Source of the DNA: an uncultured Nocardiaceae bacterium
GTDB taxonomy: Bacteria > Actinomycetota > Actinomycetes > Mycobacteriales > Mycobacteriaceae
NCBI GenBank assembly: GCA_936936565.1
Contig: CAKZIX010000120.1
Location: 34,596 to 98,595 of the forward strand
Length of the DNA: 64,000 nt
Direction: 5' to 3'
Shown here: piece by piece, positions 1 through 7,291 of the stretch
Layout of the letters: each line of letters opens with the position of its first letter
How positions within the stretch are numbered: position 1 is the first letter of the stretch
Translations under genes and position numbers: made by a program
The notes under the pieces: generated by a model
Database searches by the model: none
Seen by the model: only the letters and a program-made list of their open reading frames with translations
What the model was told of the DNA's origin: nothing

Positions 1-2
1 GC

Positions 3-1202
3 GGGCACGGTGCGCGCGTCTGGGATGCCGACGGCAACGAGTACGTCGAGTACGGCATGGGTCTGCGCTCGGTGACGCTGGGGCACGCGTACGCGCCGGT
101 GCTCGACGCGGTGCGTGCCGCGATCGCCGACGGGGTCAATTTCAGCCGCCCCACCGAGCTGGAAGTGCTTGCCGCCGAAGACTTTCTGTCCCTGGTACCC
201 GGCGCCGACATGGTGAAGTTCGCCAAGAACGGCTCCGATGCCACCACCGCCGCGGTGCGCCTGGCGCGGGCGGCCACCGGCCGTGACCGGGTGGCCCTGT
301 GCAACCAGCCGTTCTTCTCCACCGACGACTGGTTCATCGGCACCACCGAGATGTCGGGCGGCATTCCCGCCGATGTGGTGGCCAAGTCGTCCCGGTTCAC
401 CTACAACGACCTGGATTCGCTGCGCACGCTGCTGGCCACCGATGCCTACGCCGCGGTGATCCTGGAGGCGGCCACCGCGATGGCCGAACCGGCACCCGGA
501 TTTCTGGAGGGCGTGCGGGAGCTGTGCGACGCGCACGGCACCGTGCTGATCTTCGACGAGATGATCACCGGATTCCGGTGGGCCGCCGGAGGCGCGCAGG
601 CGGTGTACGGCGTGGTCCCCGATCTGTCGTGCTGGGGCAAGGCGATGGCCAACGGTTTCCCGCTGGCGGCGCTGGCCGGCAAGCGGGAGCTGATGGAGCT
701 GGGCGGGCTGCGCACCGACCGCGACCGGGTGTTCCTGCTGTCCACCACGCACGGCCCGGAGTCGGTGGGGCTGGCGGCGTTTCGCGCCGTGGTCGCCGCG
801 TACCGGGACAGCGATCCGGTGGCGCGGATGGAGGCCGCGGGGCGCCGGCTGGCCGCGGGCGTCGAGGCCGCGGCCGCCGATGCCGGGGTGAGCGCGCACC
901 TCGCCGTGCTCGGGCGCCCGTCGTGCTTGGTGTTCGCCACCCGCGACGCGGACGGTAATCCGTCGCAGCCCTACCGCACGCTGCTGCTGCAGGAACTGCT
1001 CGAGCGGGGCGTGCTCGGGCAGTCCTTCGTCACCTCCGCCGCGCACACCGACGCCGACATCGACCACACGATTGCGGCCTGTCGGGCCGCAATGCCGGTG
1101 TACCGCAAGGCAATCGAGGCCGGCACTGTAGACGGCCTGCTGCGCGGGCGCCCCGTCGCGCCGGCCATCCGGCGCACCGCGGCGCCGCGGCGCCTGCCCT
1201 GA
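3..1202 (+). CDS. Class III PLP aminotransferase (5' end outside window)
   Basis: The open frame enters from the left edge, so the N-terminus is missing; the visible part begins GHGARVWDADGNEY, a typical early segment of class III aminotransferases. The motif FDEMITGFRW and the PLP-lysine segment SCWGKAMANGFP (Lys codon at 639-641) match the glutamate-1-semialdehyde aminomutase/omega-transaminase family, cytosolic PLP enzymes that move amino groups. It lies 90 bp upstream of polysaccharide-assembly genes on the same strand, so a role in making an amino sugar or an amino substituent of an envelope polysaccharide is inferred rather than a role in haem synthesis. The exact substrate cannot be told. 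Confidence 0.85.
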   Translation, partial: GHGARVWDADGNEYVEYGMGLRSVTLGHAYAPVLDAVRAAIADGVNFSRPTELEVLAAEDFLSLVPGADMVKFAKNGSDATTAAVRLARAATGRDRVALCNQPFFSTDDWFIGTTEMSGGIPADVVAKSSRFTYNDLDSLRTLLATDAYAAVILEAATAMAEPAPGFLEGVRELCDAHGTVLIFDEMITGFRWAAGGAQAVYGVVPDLSCWGKAMANGFPLAALAGKRELMELGGLRTDRDRVFLLSTTHGPESVGLAAFRAVVAAYRDSDPVARMEAAGRRLAAGVEAAAADAGVSAHLAVLGRPSCLVFATRDADGNPSQPYRTLLLQELLERGVLGQSFVTSAAHTDADIDHTIAACRAAMPVYRKAIEAGTVDGLLRGRPVAPAIRRTAAPRRLP

Positions 1203-1291
1203 TCGTTTCTGTCCGTTTCACCCGCACCACCCCGGATCCGGTGCGACGATCCACCTGCGCCGAGCAGCCGCCGAGGAAGGCCGGTACATAC

Positions 1292-1903
1292 GTGAACATC
1301 CCCGAGCTACTGCGCCTGCTGGGCGCCCGCTGGAAGCTGGTCGCGGCGGCCACCGCCGCCGGATTGCTCGCCGCGCTCCTCTTCTCACTGCAGGCACAGA
1401 AGACCTACGTCGCGTCCGCGCAGCTGTACGTCTCCACACCCAACCCCACCTCCATCCAGGAGGCCTATCAGGGCAACCTGCTCACCCAGCAGCGGCTGGC
1501 GTCCTACGCATTGCTCATCGCCACACCCGACAGCGCCCAACGCGCCCTGCAGGCACTCGGTTCCGACACCGGCGCCGACGACCTGGCCGGTCGAATCAGC
1601 ACTGCGCAGACCCCGGAGACCGCCATGCTGACGGTCTCGGTCACCGACACCGACCCGCAGCGGGCCGCTGCCCTCGTCAACTCGCTCGCCGCCGAGTTTC
1701 CCAAGCTGGTCGAGTCGGTGGAGGCACCCGATCCGAGCGGCCCCAAGTTCCTGAAGATCAGTGTCATCGGGCAGGCCGAGCCGCCGTCGGCGCCCGTCAG
1801 CCCGAAGACCACACGCAACGTCGCACTGGGTGCGGTGGCGGGGCTGCTGCTCGGCGTCGCGGCCGCGGTCGTGTTCCGGCGCCGGGCTCCGGAATCCGGT
1901 TAG
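1292..1903 (+). CDS. Wzz-like polysaccharide chain-length / co-polymerase protein
   Basis: Protein of 203 aa with an N-terminal membrane segment (about residues 14-32), an extracytoplasmic alpha/beta domain (YVASAQLYVSTPN, then an AVLVNSLAAEFPKL-type helix) and a second membrane segment at about 178-199. This is the two-TM layout of Wzz/capsular co-polymerases. The cytoplasmic tyrosine-kinase domain of Wzc-type proteins is absent. The GTG start at 1292 is preferred because GAGGAAGG lies about 12 bases upstream and the membrane helix then sits at the normal place; a longer frame from 1241 has no ribosome site. The stop abuts the next gene's ATG. Family known: controls polymer length. Inferred: partner of the Wzy-like protein that follows. 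Confidence 0.8.
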   Translation: MNIPELLRLLGARWKLVAAATAAGLLAALLFSLQAQKTYVASAQLYVSTPNPTSIQEAYQGNLLTQQRLASYALLIATPDSAQRALQALGSDTGADDLAGRISTAQTPETAMLTVSVTDTDPQRAAALVNSLAAEFPKLVESVEAPDPSGPKFLKISVIGQAEPPSAPVSPKTTRNVALGAVAGLLLGVAAAVVFRRRAPESG

Positions 1904-3343
1904 ATGCTCGGCTATCCCGACGCGCTGCGCCGGCATCAGGACCGGTTCCGTGCGGATCCGCTGCCCTATCTCGAGCTGGGCGCGATACCGGCGGCGCTGC
2001 TCGCGGGCGCCGCCGTCGTCGCGGCGCCGTCGCTGGCAAAGCTGCTGATTCCGCTGCTGGTGGCGCTGGTCGTGATCGCGATCGACGCCCGCGCGCTCGT
2101 CGATCTCACCGTGATCGCGGCGTTCGCGACGCTGCCCGCCAACATCGACACCGGCAAGGACTTGGGTCTGGTCACCGTCCTCGGCTACGAGGCGCTCGGC
2201 CTGGTCGCCGTGGTCTACCTGCACCGGGTGGTCCGGCCCAAACCGGCCGAGATGTGGTGCGTCGGCGCGTTCGCGGTGGTCTGGCTGGTGGCGTTGCTGT
2301 CCGGGATCGACGCCGGCAACGACGACTGGCGGATCGCCCGCGAGGCCCAATTCCTGTGGGACGCAATGCTCGGGCTGTATCTGGCGACGCTGGTCGTGCG
2401 CGCGGGGCTGGTGCGGCGCACCGCGATCGTGCTCGGCGTGGTGTTGTGGGTGTCGGCGGGGCTGATCCTGTTGGCCTCGGCCACCGGGTTCGAGTTGGCC
2501 GGGCGCGCCGAGGCGGTCAGCTTGGGCGCGCACAAGGTCACCGAGGCCACGCGGCTCATCACCAACACCCAGATGGTCAGCGCCGCAGTGCTGTGCGCGC
2601 TGGTGGCGATGTTCCTGCTGCGCGTGCGCCTCGGGGCGTTCGCGGCGCTGGCGCCGCCCGCGGCACTCATCACGCTGTTGTCGTTTTCGCGCAACGCCAT
2701 TCTGGCCATCGCGGTCGCGACCGTCGCCGCGGTGCTGTTGGCCCGCACGTCGGCGGCGCTGGTGCGTGGAACCGCCCTGCTGGCCGCGGGCGCGGCACTG
2801 GTGCTGATCGGATTGCCGGTGCTCGGTGCGGCCACCGAGGACACGCCCGCAGGGACCTGGATCGAGCATCAGCAGAAGGGATTCAGCACGCGGGTGCTCG
2901 CCGGGGTGGCACAGTCCAGCACTACCGACTCCTCGCTGCGGGCACGCCTCGACGAGGACGCCAACCTGCTGCGGGCGATCGATGCGGCACCACTGCAGGG
3001 TCACGGGCTCGGCTATCGATACCAGGCGCCGTTCGGTCCGCCCGACGAGTTCCCCGCGACGTTCGGGCCGTCCTATGCGCACAACTTCTACCTGTGGTGG
3101 CTGGTGAAGGCCGGGCTCGTCGGCATGGCCGGTTTCGCCGTGTTCGCCCTCGTTCCGGTGCTGGCGGGAATCCGTTCCCGAGCGGCGCCGGCTACCGCCG
3201 CGACGGCGGTATCCGTTGCGCTGCTGTGTGTTTCCGCGGTGGCGCCGTTGCCGCTCGACCCGGTGAATTCGTTTCTGCTGGGCACCGTGCTCGGGACCGC
3301 GCTGGGTCTGGCGACCACCCGGGAGGCGACGTGCGAACACTGA
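1904..3343 (+). CDS. O-antigen ligase/polymerase-like (Wzy/WaaL family) membrane protein
   Basis: Protein of 479 aa, almost entirely hydrophobic with roughly 11-12 membrane helices. It has one long extracytoplasmic loop in the C-terminal half (about residues 310-385, around GTWIEHQQKGFSTRV and APLQGHGLGYRYQ) followed by YAHNFYLWWLVKAG. That H-N-x-x-L segment after a big periplasmic loop is the hallmark of the O-antigen ligase/polymerase family. The ATG directly follows the upstream TAG, so it is translationally linked to the Wzz-like gene, and its end overlaps the next gene by 13 bp. Ligase and polymerase cannot be separated by sequence; polymerase is more likely next to a Wzz partner. Confidence 0.8.
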   Translation: MLGYPDALRRHQDRFRADPLPYLELGAIPAALLAGAAVVAAPSLAKLLIPLLVALVVIAIDARALVDLTVIAAFATLPANIDTGKDLGLVTVLGYEALGLVAVVYLHRVVRPKPAEMWCVGAFAVVWLVALLSGIDAGNDDWRIAREAQFLWDAMLGLYLATLVVRAGLVRRTAIVLGVVLWVSAGLILLASATGFELAGRAEAVSLGAHKVTEATRLITNTQMVSAAVLCALVAMFLLRVRLGAFAALAPPAALITLLSFSRNAILAIAVATVAAVLLARTSAALVRGTALLAAGAALVLIGLPVLGAATEDTPAGTWIEHQQKGFSTRVLAGVAQSSTTDSSLRARLDEDANLLRAIDAAPLQGHGLGYRYQAPFGPPDEFPATFGPSYAHNFYLWWLVKAGLVGMAGFAVFALVPVLAGIRSRAAPATAATAVSVALLCVSAVAPLPLDPVNSFLLGTVLGTALGLATTREATCEH

Positions 3344-4125
3344 CCGCGCTGCTGGTGGCGGCGGCCGTGCTCGCCGGCGCCGGCGACGCGCGCACCGTCG
3401 CGGCGCCCGCGCCGGCCTGGTTCGCCGATTTCGGCACCGGCCTGCTCGACGAGTTCGCCCCGGTGACGGCCACCGACGCCGACCCGGTACGCCCGAAGGT
3501 GGTCCGCCCCGCTGGGCGCTACCTTGCCGAGTACCGGATCACCGCGGGCGGCGCCCGCTCGCAGACCGTGCCGGATCTGACTGCCCTGCAACGTATTTCC
3601 GACGGTGACGAGCTGTGGTTCGCGTGGCGGATGTGGGTTCCGGCGGACCTGCCCCTCGGAAGTCCGGGCTTTCAGGGGTTCGCCGAGTGGAAGAACCCGG
3701 GCCTGGGAGCCGCGCCGCTGGCGTTGCTCGTCGGCCACGAGTCCACCGACTTCCGCGCCGAGGGCGGCTTCAGCCACCCCGACGGCAACCGGCTGTCGAG
3801 CGCGAATTTGGGCCCGGTGCAGCGCGAACGCTGGATCACCTGGCTGTGGCACGTCCGTTTCGCCACCGACCCGGCACGCGGCGTGGTCGACGTGTGGCGC
3901 GACGGCGTGCAGGTCGTCGCGGGCTGGCAGCCCGCGGGCGGCACCCTGTATCCGGCGCGCGCGGCCGACGGCAGCGACCCCAACCGCGCCGACGGCACCT
4001 ACGTCACCTGGAAACTCGGGTACTTCCGGAGCCCAACGTTCACTACCGACACATTCGTCTGGATCGACGCCGCACGGGCAGGCTACTCTCGCGCGAGCGT
4101 CGAACTGGCAACCGTTGCGCAATAA
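3331..4125 (+). CDS. Secreted polysaccharide lyase-like protein (heparin lyase I type fold)
   Basis: Protein of 264 aa with a signal peptide (TLTALLVAAAVLAGAG, cleavage near residue 20). The body has alternating beta strands (LWFAWRMWVPADLP, WITWLWHVRFATDP, GVVDVWRDGVQVV, TWKLGYFRS) as in jelly-roll polysaccharide lyases of the heparin-lyase-I-like Pfam family. The GTG at 3331 follows GGGAGG and overlaps the Wzy-like gene by 13 bp. Position inside a Wzz/Wzy operon suggests it trims or depolymerises the exported polymer. Catalytic residues were not assigned, and a non-enzymatic glycan-binding role is possible. Confidence 0.7.
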   Translation: MRTLTALLVAAAVLAGAGDARTVAAPAPAWFADFGTGLLDEFAPVTATDADPVRPKVVRPAGRYLAEYRITAGGARSQTVPDLTALQRISDGDELWFAWRMWVPADLPLGSPGFQGFAEWKNPGLGAAPLALLVGHESTDFRAEGGFSHPDGNRLSSANLGPVQRERWITWLWHVRFATDPARGVVDVWRDGVQVVAGWQPAGGTLYPARAADGSDPNRADGTYVTWKLGYFRSPTFTTDTFVWIDAARAGYSRASVELATVAQ

Positions 4126-4150
4126 CCAATTCACACCTCAAGGCGGCACC

Positions 4151-5461
4151 ATGCGGGTCGATCCCGAGCCCTCCGACGACGTCGTCGGCGTCAGCACCCG
4201 AGTCGATGCACCCGGCACCCGGAATTCCGGGCCGGTGCTCGCGCTCGCCGCCGCCCTGACCGTGGTGGCCGCCACCGCCGTCGTGGCCTGGCGCGGCGTG
4301 GTGGTCACCGCAGGCGGGCGCGACCAAACCCTGTTCCACCTGCCCACGATCCAGAAATTCCGCGCCGAGTTCCCGCAACTAAACGTCGTCGACGTGGCCA
4401 CCGCCACCGGGCCGCTGTTCCACATCGTGATCGCCGCGATCGCGGCGGCGTTCGGCCTGGGGGTGGCTGCCACGCAGATCGCCGGGTCGCTGTTCGCCGG
4501 GGCCGCCGCCGCGACGGCAACCTCGGTGGCCGGCGAACGCACGGTGGGCGACCGGCTGCTGATCGTCGCCCCACTCCTGCTGTCGGCGTACTTCTGGCAA
4601 TCGGCGCTGTGGCTCAACACCGACGATGCGGCGCTGCTGTTCACCCTGGTGGCGTTGGCGCTGCTGGCCCGCCGACAGCCCGATGCCATGTCGTTCGCGC
4701 TGATCGGCGCCGCCGCGGCGGCCGCGGTCGCCACCCGGCAGACCAACGCCTGGGTGTTGGTGCCGATCGGGCTGACGGCGCTGGTCTTCGGGGCCGATCT
4801 GCGTGGCCGGCTGGTCGCCGGTTTCGCCGGGTGCCTGCCCGCCACGCTGGTGCTTGCCTATCTGGTGCACGCGTGGGGCGGCTTCACCCCACCGGCGTTC
4901 GCCGAGCTCAACGGCATAGCCGGCAGCGGTGCGGCGTTGTCGTACGGGCTCGCGCTGGCCGGGTTCTTCGGCCTGCCGATCCTGCTCGCGACGGGCGGTG
5001 TCCCGGCCCGGCGCCACCTGGGCCTCGGCGCCGTCGTCGGCGTGCTCGGCGCGATCCCGGCCGTGGTGTTCCCGAGTTGGACCACCGCCGACGAAACCCG
5101 CCGCGGCGGGTGGCTGTGGACGGCCGTGGACCGCTTTCCCGCGATCGCGGACCGGTCGCCGCTGCTGATCGCCGGGGCCGTCTTCGGCGGCATCGTGGCC
5201 ACGCTGGTGCTCGCGCGGATCGAGCGCCGGCTCGCGCTGATCGTGGCGTCGAGCTATCTCGCTGCCGCGGTCGTATTCACCTTCGGTTCCCGGCTCTACC
5301 AGCGGTACTTCGAGTTGCCGCTGGCGGCGCTGGCGCTGCTGACGCTGGCCTGGCTGTTCGCGAACGGTGCGATCGTGCGGCGCTGGCCGCTGCTCGGCCT
5401 GGCCGCCGCACAGGCGGTCCTGCTCGCGGGGATCGTCGGCTATCCCGTGCTGACGGGCTAA
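4151..5461 (+). CDS. ALG10-like multi-pass membrane glycosyltransferase
   Basis: Protein of 436 aa: short cytoplasmic tail, then about 10-12 hydrophobic helices. The first extracytoplasmic loop carries RDQTLFHLPTIQKF, and later VATRQTNAWVLVPIG and LYQRYFELPLA. The D-x-x-F-H and RQTN signatures recall eukaryotic DIE2/ALG10 alpha-1,2-glucosyltransferases (GT59), which use dolichyl-phosphate glucose. By analogy a polyprenyl-phosphate sugar donor is inferred here. The ATG at 4151 is 25 bases after the previous stop, same strand, so it is probably the last gene of the polysaccharide operon. Assignment rests on motif recall; other GT-C families are the alternative. Confidence 0.6.
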   Translation: MRVDPEPSDDVVGVSTRVDAPGTRNSGPVLALAAALTVVAATAVVAWRGVVVTAGGRDQTLFHLPTIQKFRAEFPQLNVVDVATATGPLFHIVIAAIAAAFGLGVAATQIAGSLFAGAAAATATSVAGERTVGDRLLIVAPLLLSAYFWQSALWLNTDDAALLFTLVALALLARRQPDAMSFALIGAAAAAAVATRQTNAWVLVPIGLTALVFGADLRGRLVAGFAGCLPATLVLAYLVHAWGGFTPPAFAELNGIAGSGAALSYGLALAGFFGLPILLATGGVPARRHLGLGAVVGVLGAIPAVVFPSWTTADETRRGGWLWTAVDRFPAIADRSPLLIAGAVFGGIVATLVLARIERRLALIVASSYLAAAVVFTFGSRLYQRYFELPLAALALLTLAWLFANGAIVRRWPLLGLAAAQAVLLAGIVGYPVLTG

Positions 5462-6408
5462 TGCTGCTGTGCGCAGGTGGTGTCGGTCGCGGTGTCCAGC
5501 CGCGGCAGCCCCGGCAGCGTGGGGTTCAGGAATTGCACGTGGGCCAGCAGCGCGCGCGGCAGCGCGCGCGGCTGATGCACGTATCGCGAACCGTCGGTGC
5601 GGCTTTGGGCATACAGCGCGAACGAGTCGCTGTGATCGGCGTTGAACGCGCCGTAGGTCTGCAGGGCGCGCGCCACCATCGTCTGGAACGGATCGAGCCC
5701 GAACTGCCCGAGGTCCAGCGCCGGGTCCAGCCGGATCCGGATGCCCTCGGGCACCCCACCGGGCAGAATTCCGTCGGAACGTGTTGCGGGCGGGACGAAT
5801 TCGGGCGAGTTGACGGGCAGCGCGAAGCGCAACGCATGGTCGATGGAACCGGAGGCCACATCGGCGGGCGTGATCAGCCCGCCGAGGTAGGACAGCTCGC
5901 CACCGGAATGCCCCGGTCCGGCCGCGTGCGCTCCGGTGCCGCTGTACACCTTGTAGGTGGCGCTGGCGTGCGCGGAGCGTGTCACCGGGTCGAAAGCCTG
6001 GAATTCGTACTCACAGCCGGTGCTGGTGTCGATCACCGCCAGGTGGGCGTCGGCGTCGCGGGTCGGCCGGAACGAGGGCAGGTACGGGATCGTGATGCGC
6101 TTGCCCGAATTGCGAATGTAGATCGATGTCGTCGGGGTGCCTGCGGGTGCGTGATACACCGCTACCGTCCAGGCATCGTCGTTGACGGCGATGTCGCCGA
6201 CGCGCGGATCCGCGGACAGCAGGCGCAGCCAGAAGCCGGTGCGCGGATCGACGGTCGCGTCGGGCGGGATGGGCCGGTTGAAGAACGAGTCGCCGGCGAA
6301 CAGGCGCGCGGGCCCCATCCCGGTGGGCGCGCTGGACAACGTTGCGGGCAACAGCAGCTCGATTGCCAGTGCACCGGCGACTGCGGCCAGCAAGCGAGAT
6401 CGGCGCAT
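5458..6408 (-). CDS. Secreted protein of unknown function
   Basis: About 316 aa. The start at 6408 is chosen because GGAG lies 6 bases upstream and gives a clean signal peptide (MRRSRLLAAVAGALAIELLL); an alternative ATG is at 6420. The mature part opens with FAGDSFFNRPIPPDA and continues with a beta-rich domain (AWTVAVYHAPAGTP, ITIPYLPSFRP) and a DTSTGCEYEFQAFDP motif; a lone HSGGELSYLGGLITP stretch looks conserved. I do not recognise a catalytic family. It converges on, and overlaps by 4 bp, the ALG10-like gene. Its place beside polysaccharide genes suggests an extracellular glycan-related job, which is inference only. Confidence 0.75.
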   Translation of the reverse strand: MRRSRLLAAVAGALAIELLLPATLSSAPTGMGPARLFAGDSFFNRPIPPDATVDPRTGFWLRLLSADPRVGDIAVNDDAWTVAVYHAPAGTPTTSIYIRNSGKRITIPYLPSFRPTRDADAHLAVIDTSTGCEYEFQAFDPVTRSAHASATYKVYSGTGAHAAGPGHSGGELSYLGGLITPADVASGSIDHALRFALPVNSPEFVPPATRSDGILPGGVPEGIRIRLDPALDLGQFGLDPFQTMVARALQTYGAFNADHSDSFALYAQSRTDGSRYVHQPRALPRALLAHVQFLNPTLPGLPRLDTATDTTCAQQH

Positions 6409-6582
6409 CACGTACTCCATTCCTGCGCTCAGACAACGGTAGCAGAGCGCGGGTTTGCCGCATTCGTCCGAAATACCGACCGCCGAATCCGACACGACGT
6501 CCGGTTCGGCCACGATTAACCGGCTACCGGTGGCAAACGGGCGTGATTTTGCTAATGTTTGCCCCGTTGCGTCGGCGAACGA

Positions 6583-6610
6583 TTGACGCAGTGTCCAGGG
6601 ATGTTATGTC
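6583..6610 (+). promoter_or_regulatory. Candidate sigma-A-type promoter of the MspA porin gene
   Basis: TTGACG at 6583-6588 and TATGTC at 6605-6610 with a 16-base spacer. A start about 7 bases further on would give a ~45-base leader before the porin ATG at 6661. Consensus match only. Confidence 0.45.
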
Positions 6611-6660
6611 GGGGTTTGAGGTCGGGACGACCGGTCGCGAACTGAACGGATGAAGACTTG

Positions 6661-7290
6661 ATGAAGAACGCACGTACGCCCCGACGAGGACTCGGCACCA
6701 TCGCAGCGATCGCTGCGGCCGCGTTGCTCACGTTGCCGGGCGCCGGCACGGCCACGGCGGGTATCGACAGCGTCGAGCGCATCGTCGACGGCGCCGACAA
6801 CACGATCGAGGCGATCCAGGCCGACACCGACATTCGGTTCGTGGCGCCGCTGGACGGCAACCCGCTGTCTCGTGAGTGGTTCCAGCGCGGCACCGCCGGC
6901 TTCCGGGTCGACGGCCCGGGCGCCAAGGATTTCTCCGGTGAGATCATCGTCGGATACCAGGTGGGCTACGCGGCCAGCTTCAACGGCAAGCTGAAGGCCA
7001 GCTACTCCACGCCGTCGCTGGGTGTCGAGCTCAGCTCGGACCCGAGCATCACCCTCGGCGATCTGATCCCGCGCGCGGGCATCGAGATCGAGGTCGGGTT
7101 CGGCCCGGGCATCGCCACCGTCGAGGCCGCCAAGGGCAGCATCTCCGGCGGCGAAGGCTCCATCCGCATGACCAACTTCCACGGCACCCTGACCGGCGTC
7201 GTGGGTCCGGCAAACATCCGGCCGTTCGTGACCGTCGTCAGCTCGAAGGGCGACCGGGTCACCACGTTCGGCCGCACCTGGTCCAACTGA
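6661..7290 (+). CDS. MspA-family outer-membrane porin
   Basis: Protein of 209 aa. Signal peptide at residues 1 to about 34, ending in ATA before GIDSVERIVDG. The mature sequence follows MspA of Mycobacterium smegmatis in order: an R-T/N-x-E-A-x-Q-x-D-T segment, PLDGNPLSREWF, GPGAKDFSGEI, a GYQVGY strand, STPSLGVEL, and a terminal GDRVTTFGRTW strand. Family known: octameric funnel-shaped pore in the mycolic-acid outer membrane that admits small hydrophilic solutes. ATG at 6661 is preferred over the TTG three bases earlier. It stands alone with its own promoter and converges on the next gene with one base between stops. Confidence 0.93.
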   Translation: MKNARTPRRGLGTIAAIAAAALLTLPGAGTATAGIDSVERIVDGADNTIEAIQADTDIRFVAPLDGNPLSREWFQRGTAGFRVDGPGAKDFSGEIIVGYQVGYAASFNGKLKASYSTPSLGVELSSDPSITLGDLIPRAGIEIEVGFGPGIATVEAAKGSISGGEGSIRMTNFHGTLTGVVGPANIRPFVTVVSSKGDRVTTFGRTWSN

Positions 7291-7291
7291 A

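Noticed and set aside
1385..3340. 651-codon open frame on the minus strand
   Set aside because: Antisense to the Wzz-like and Wzy-like genes; Gln/Arg/His-rich translation with no domain.
4609..6519. 636-codon open frame on the plus strand across two genes
   Set aside because: Shifted-frame shadow of the ALG10-like gene that runs on antisense to the secreted-protein gene; composition is Arg/Gly-rich.
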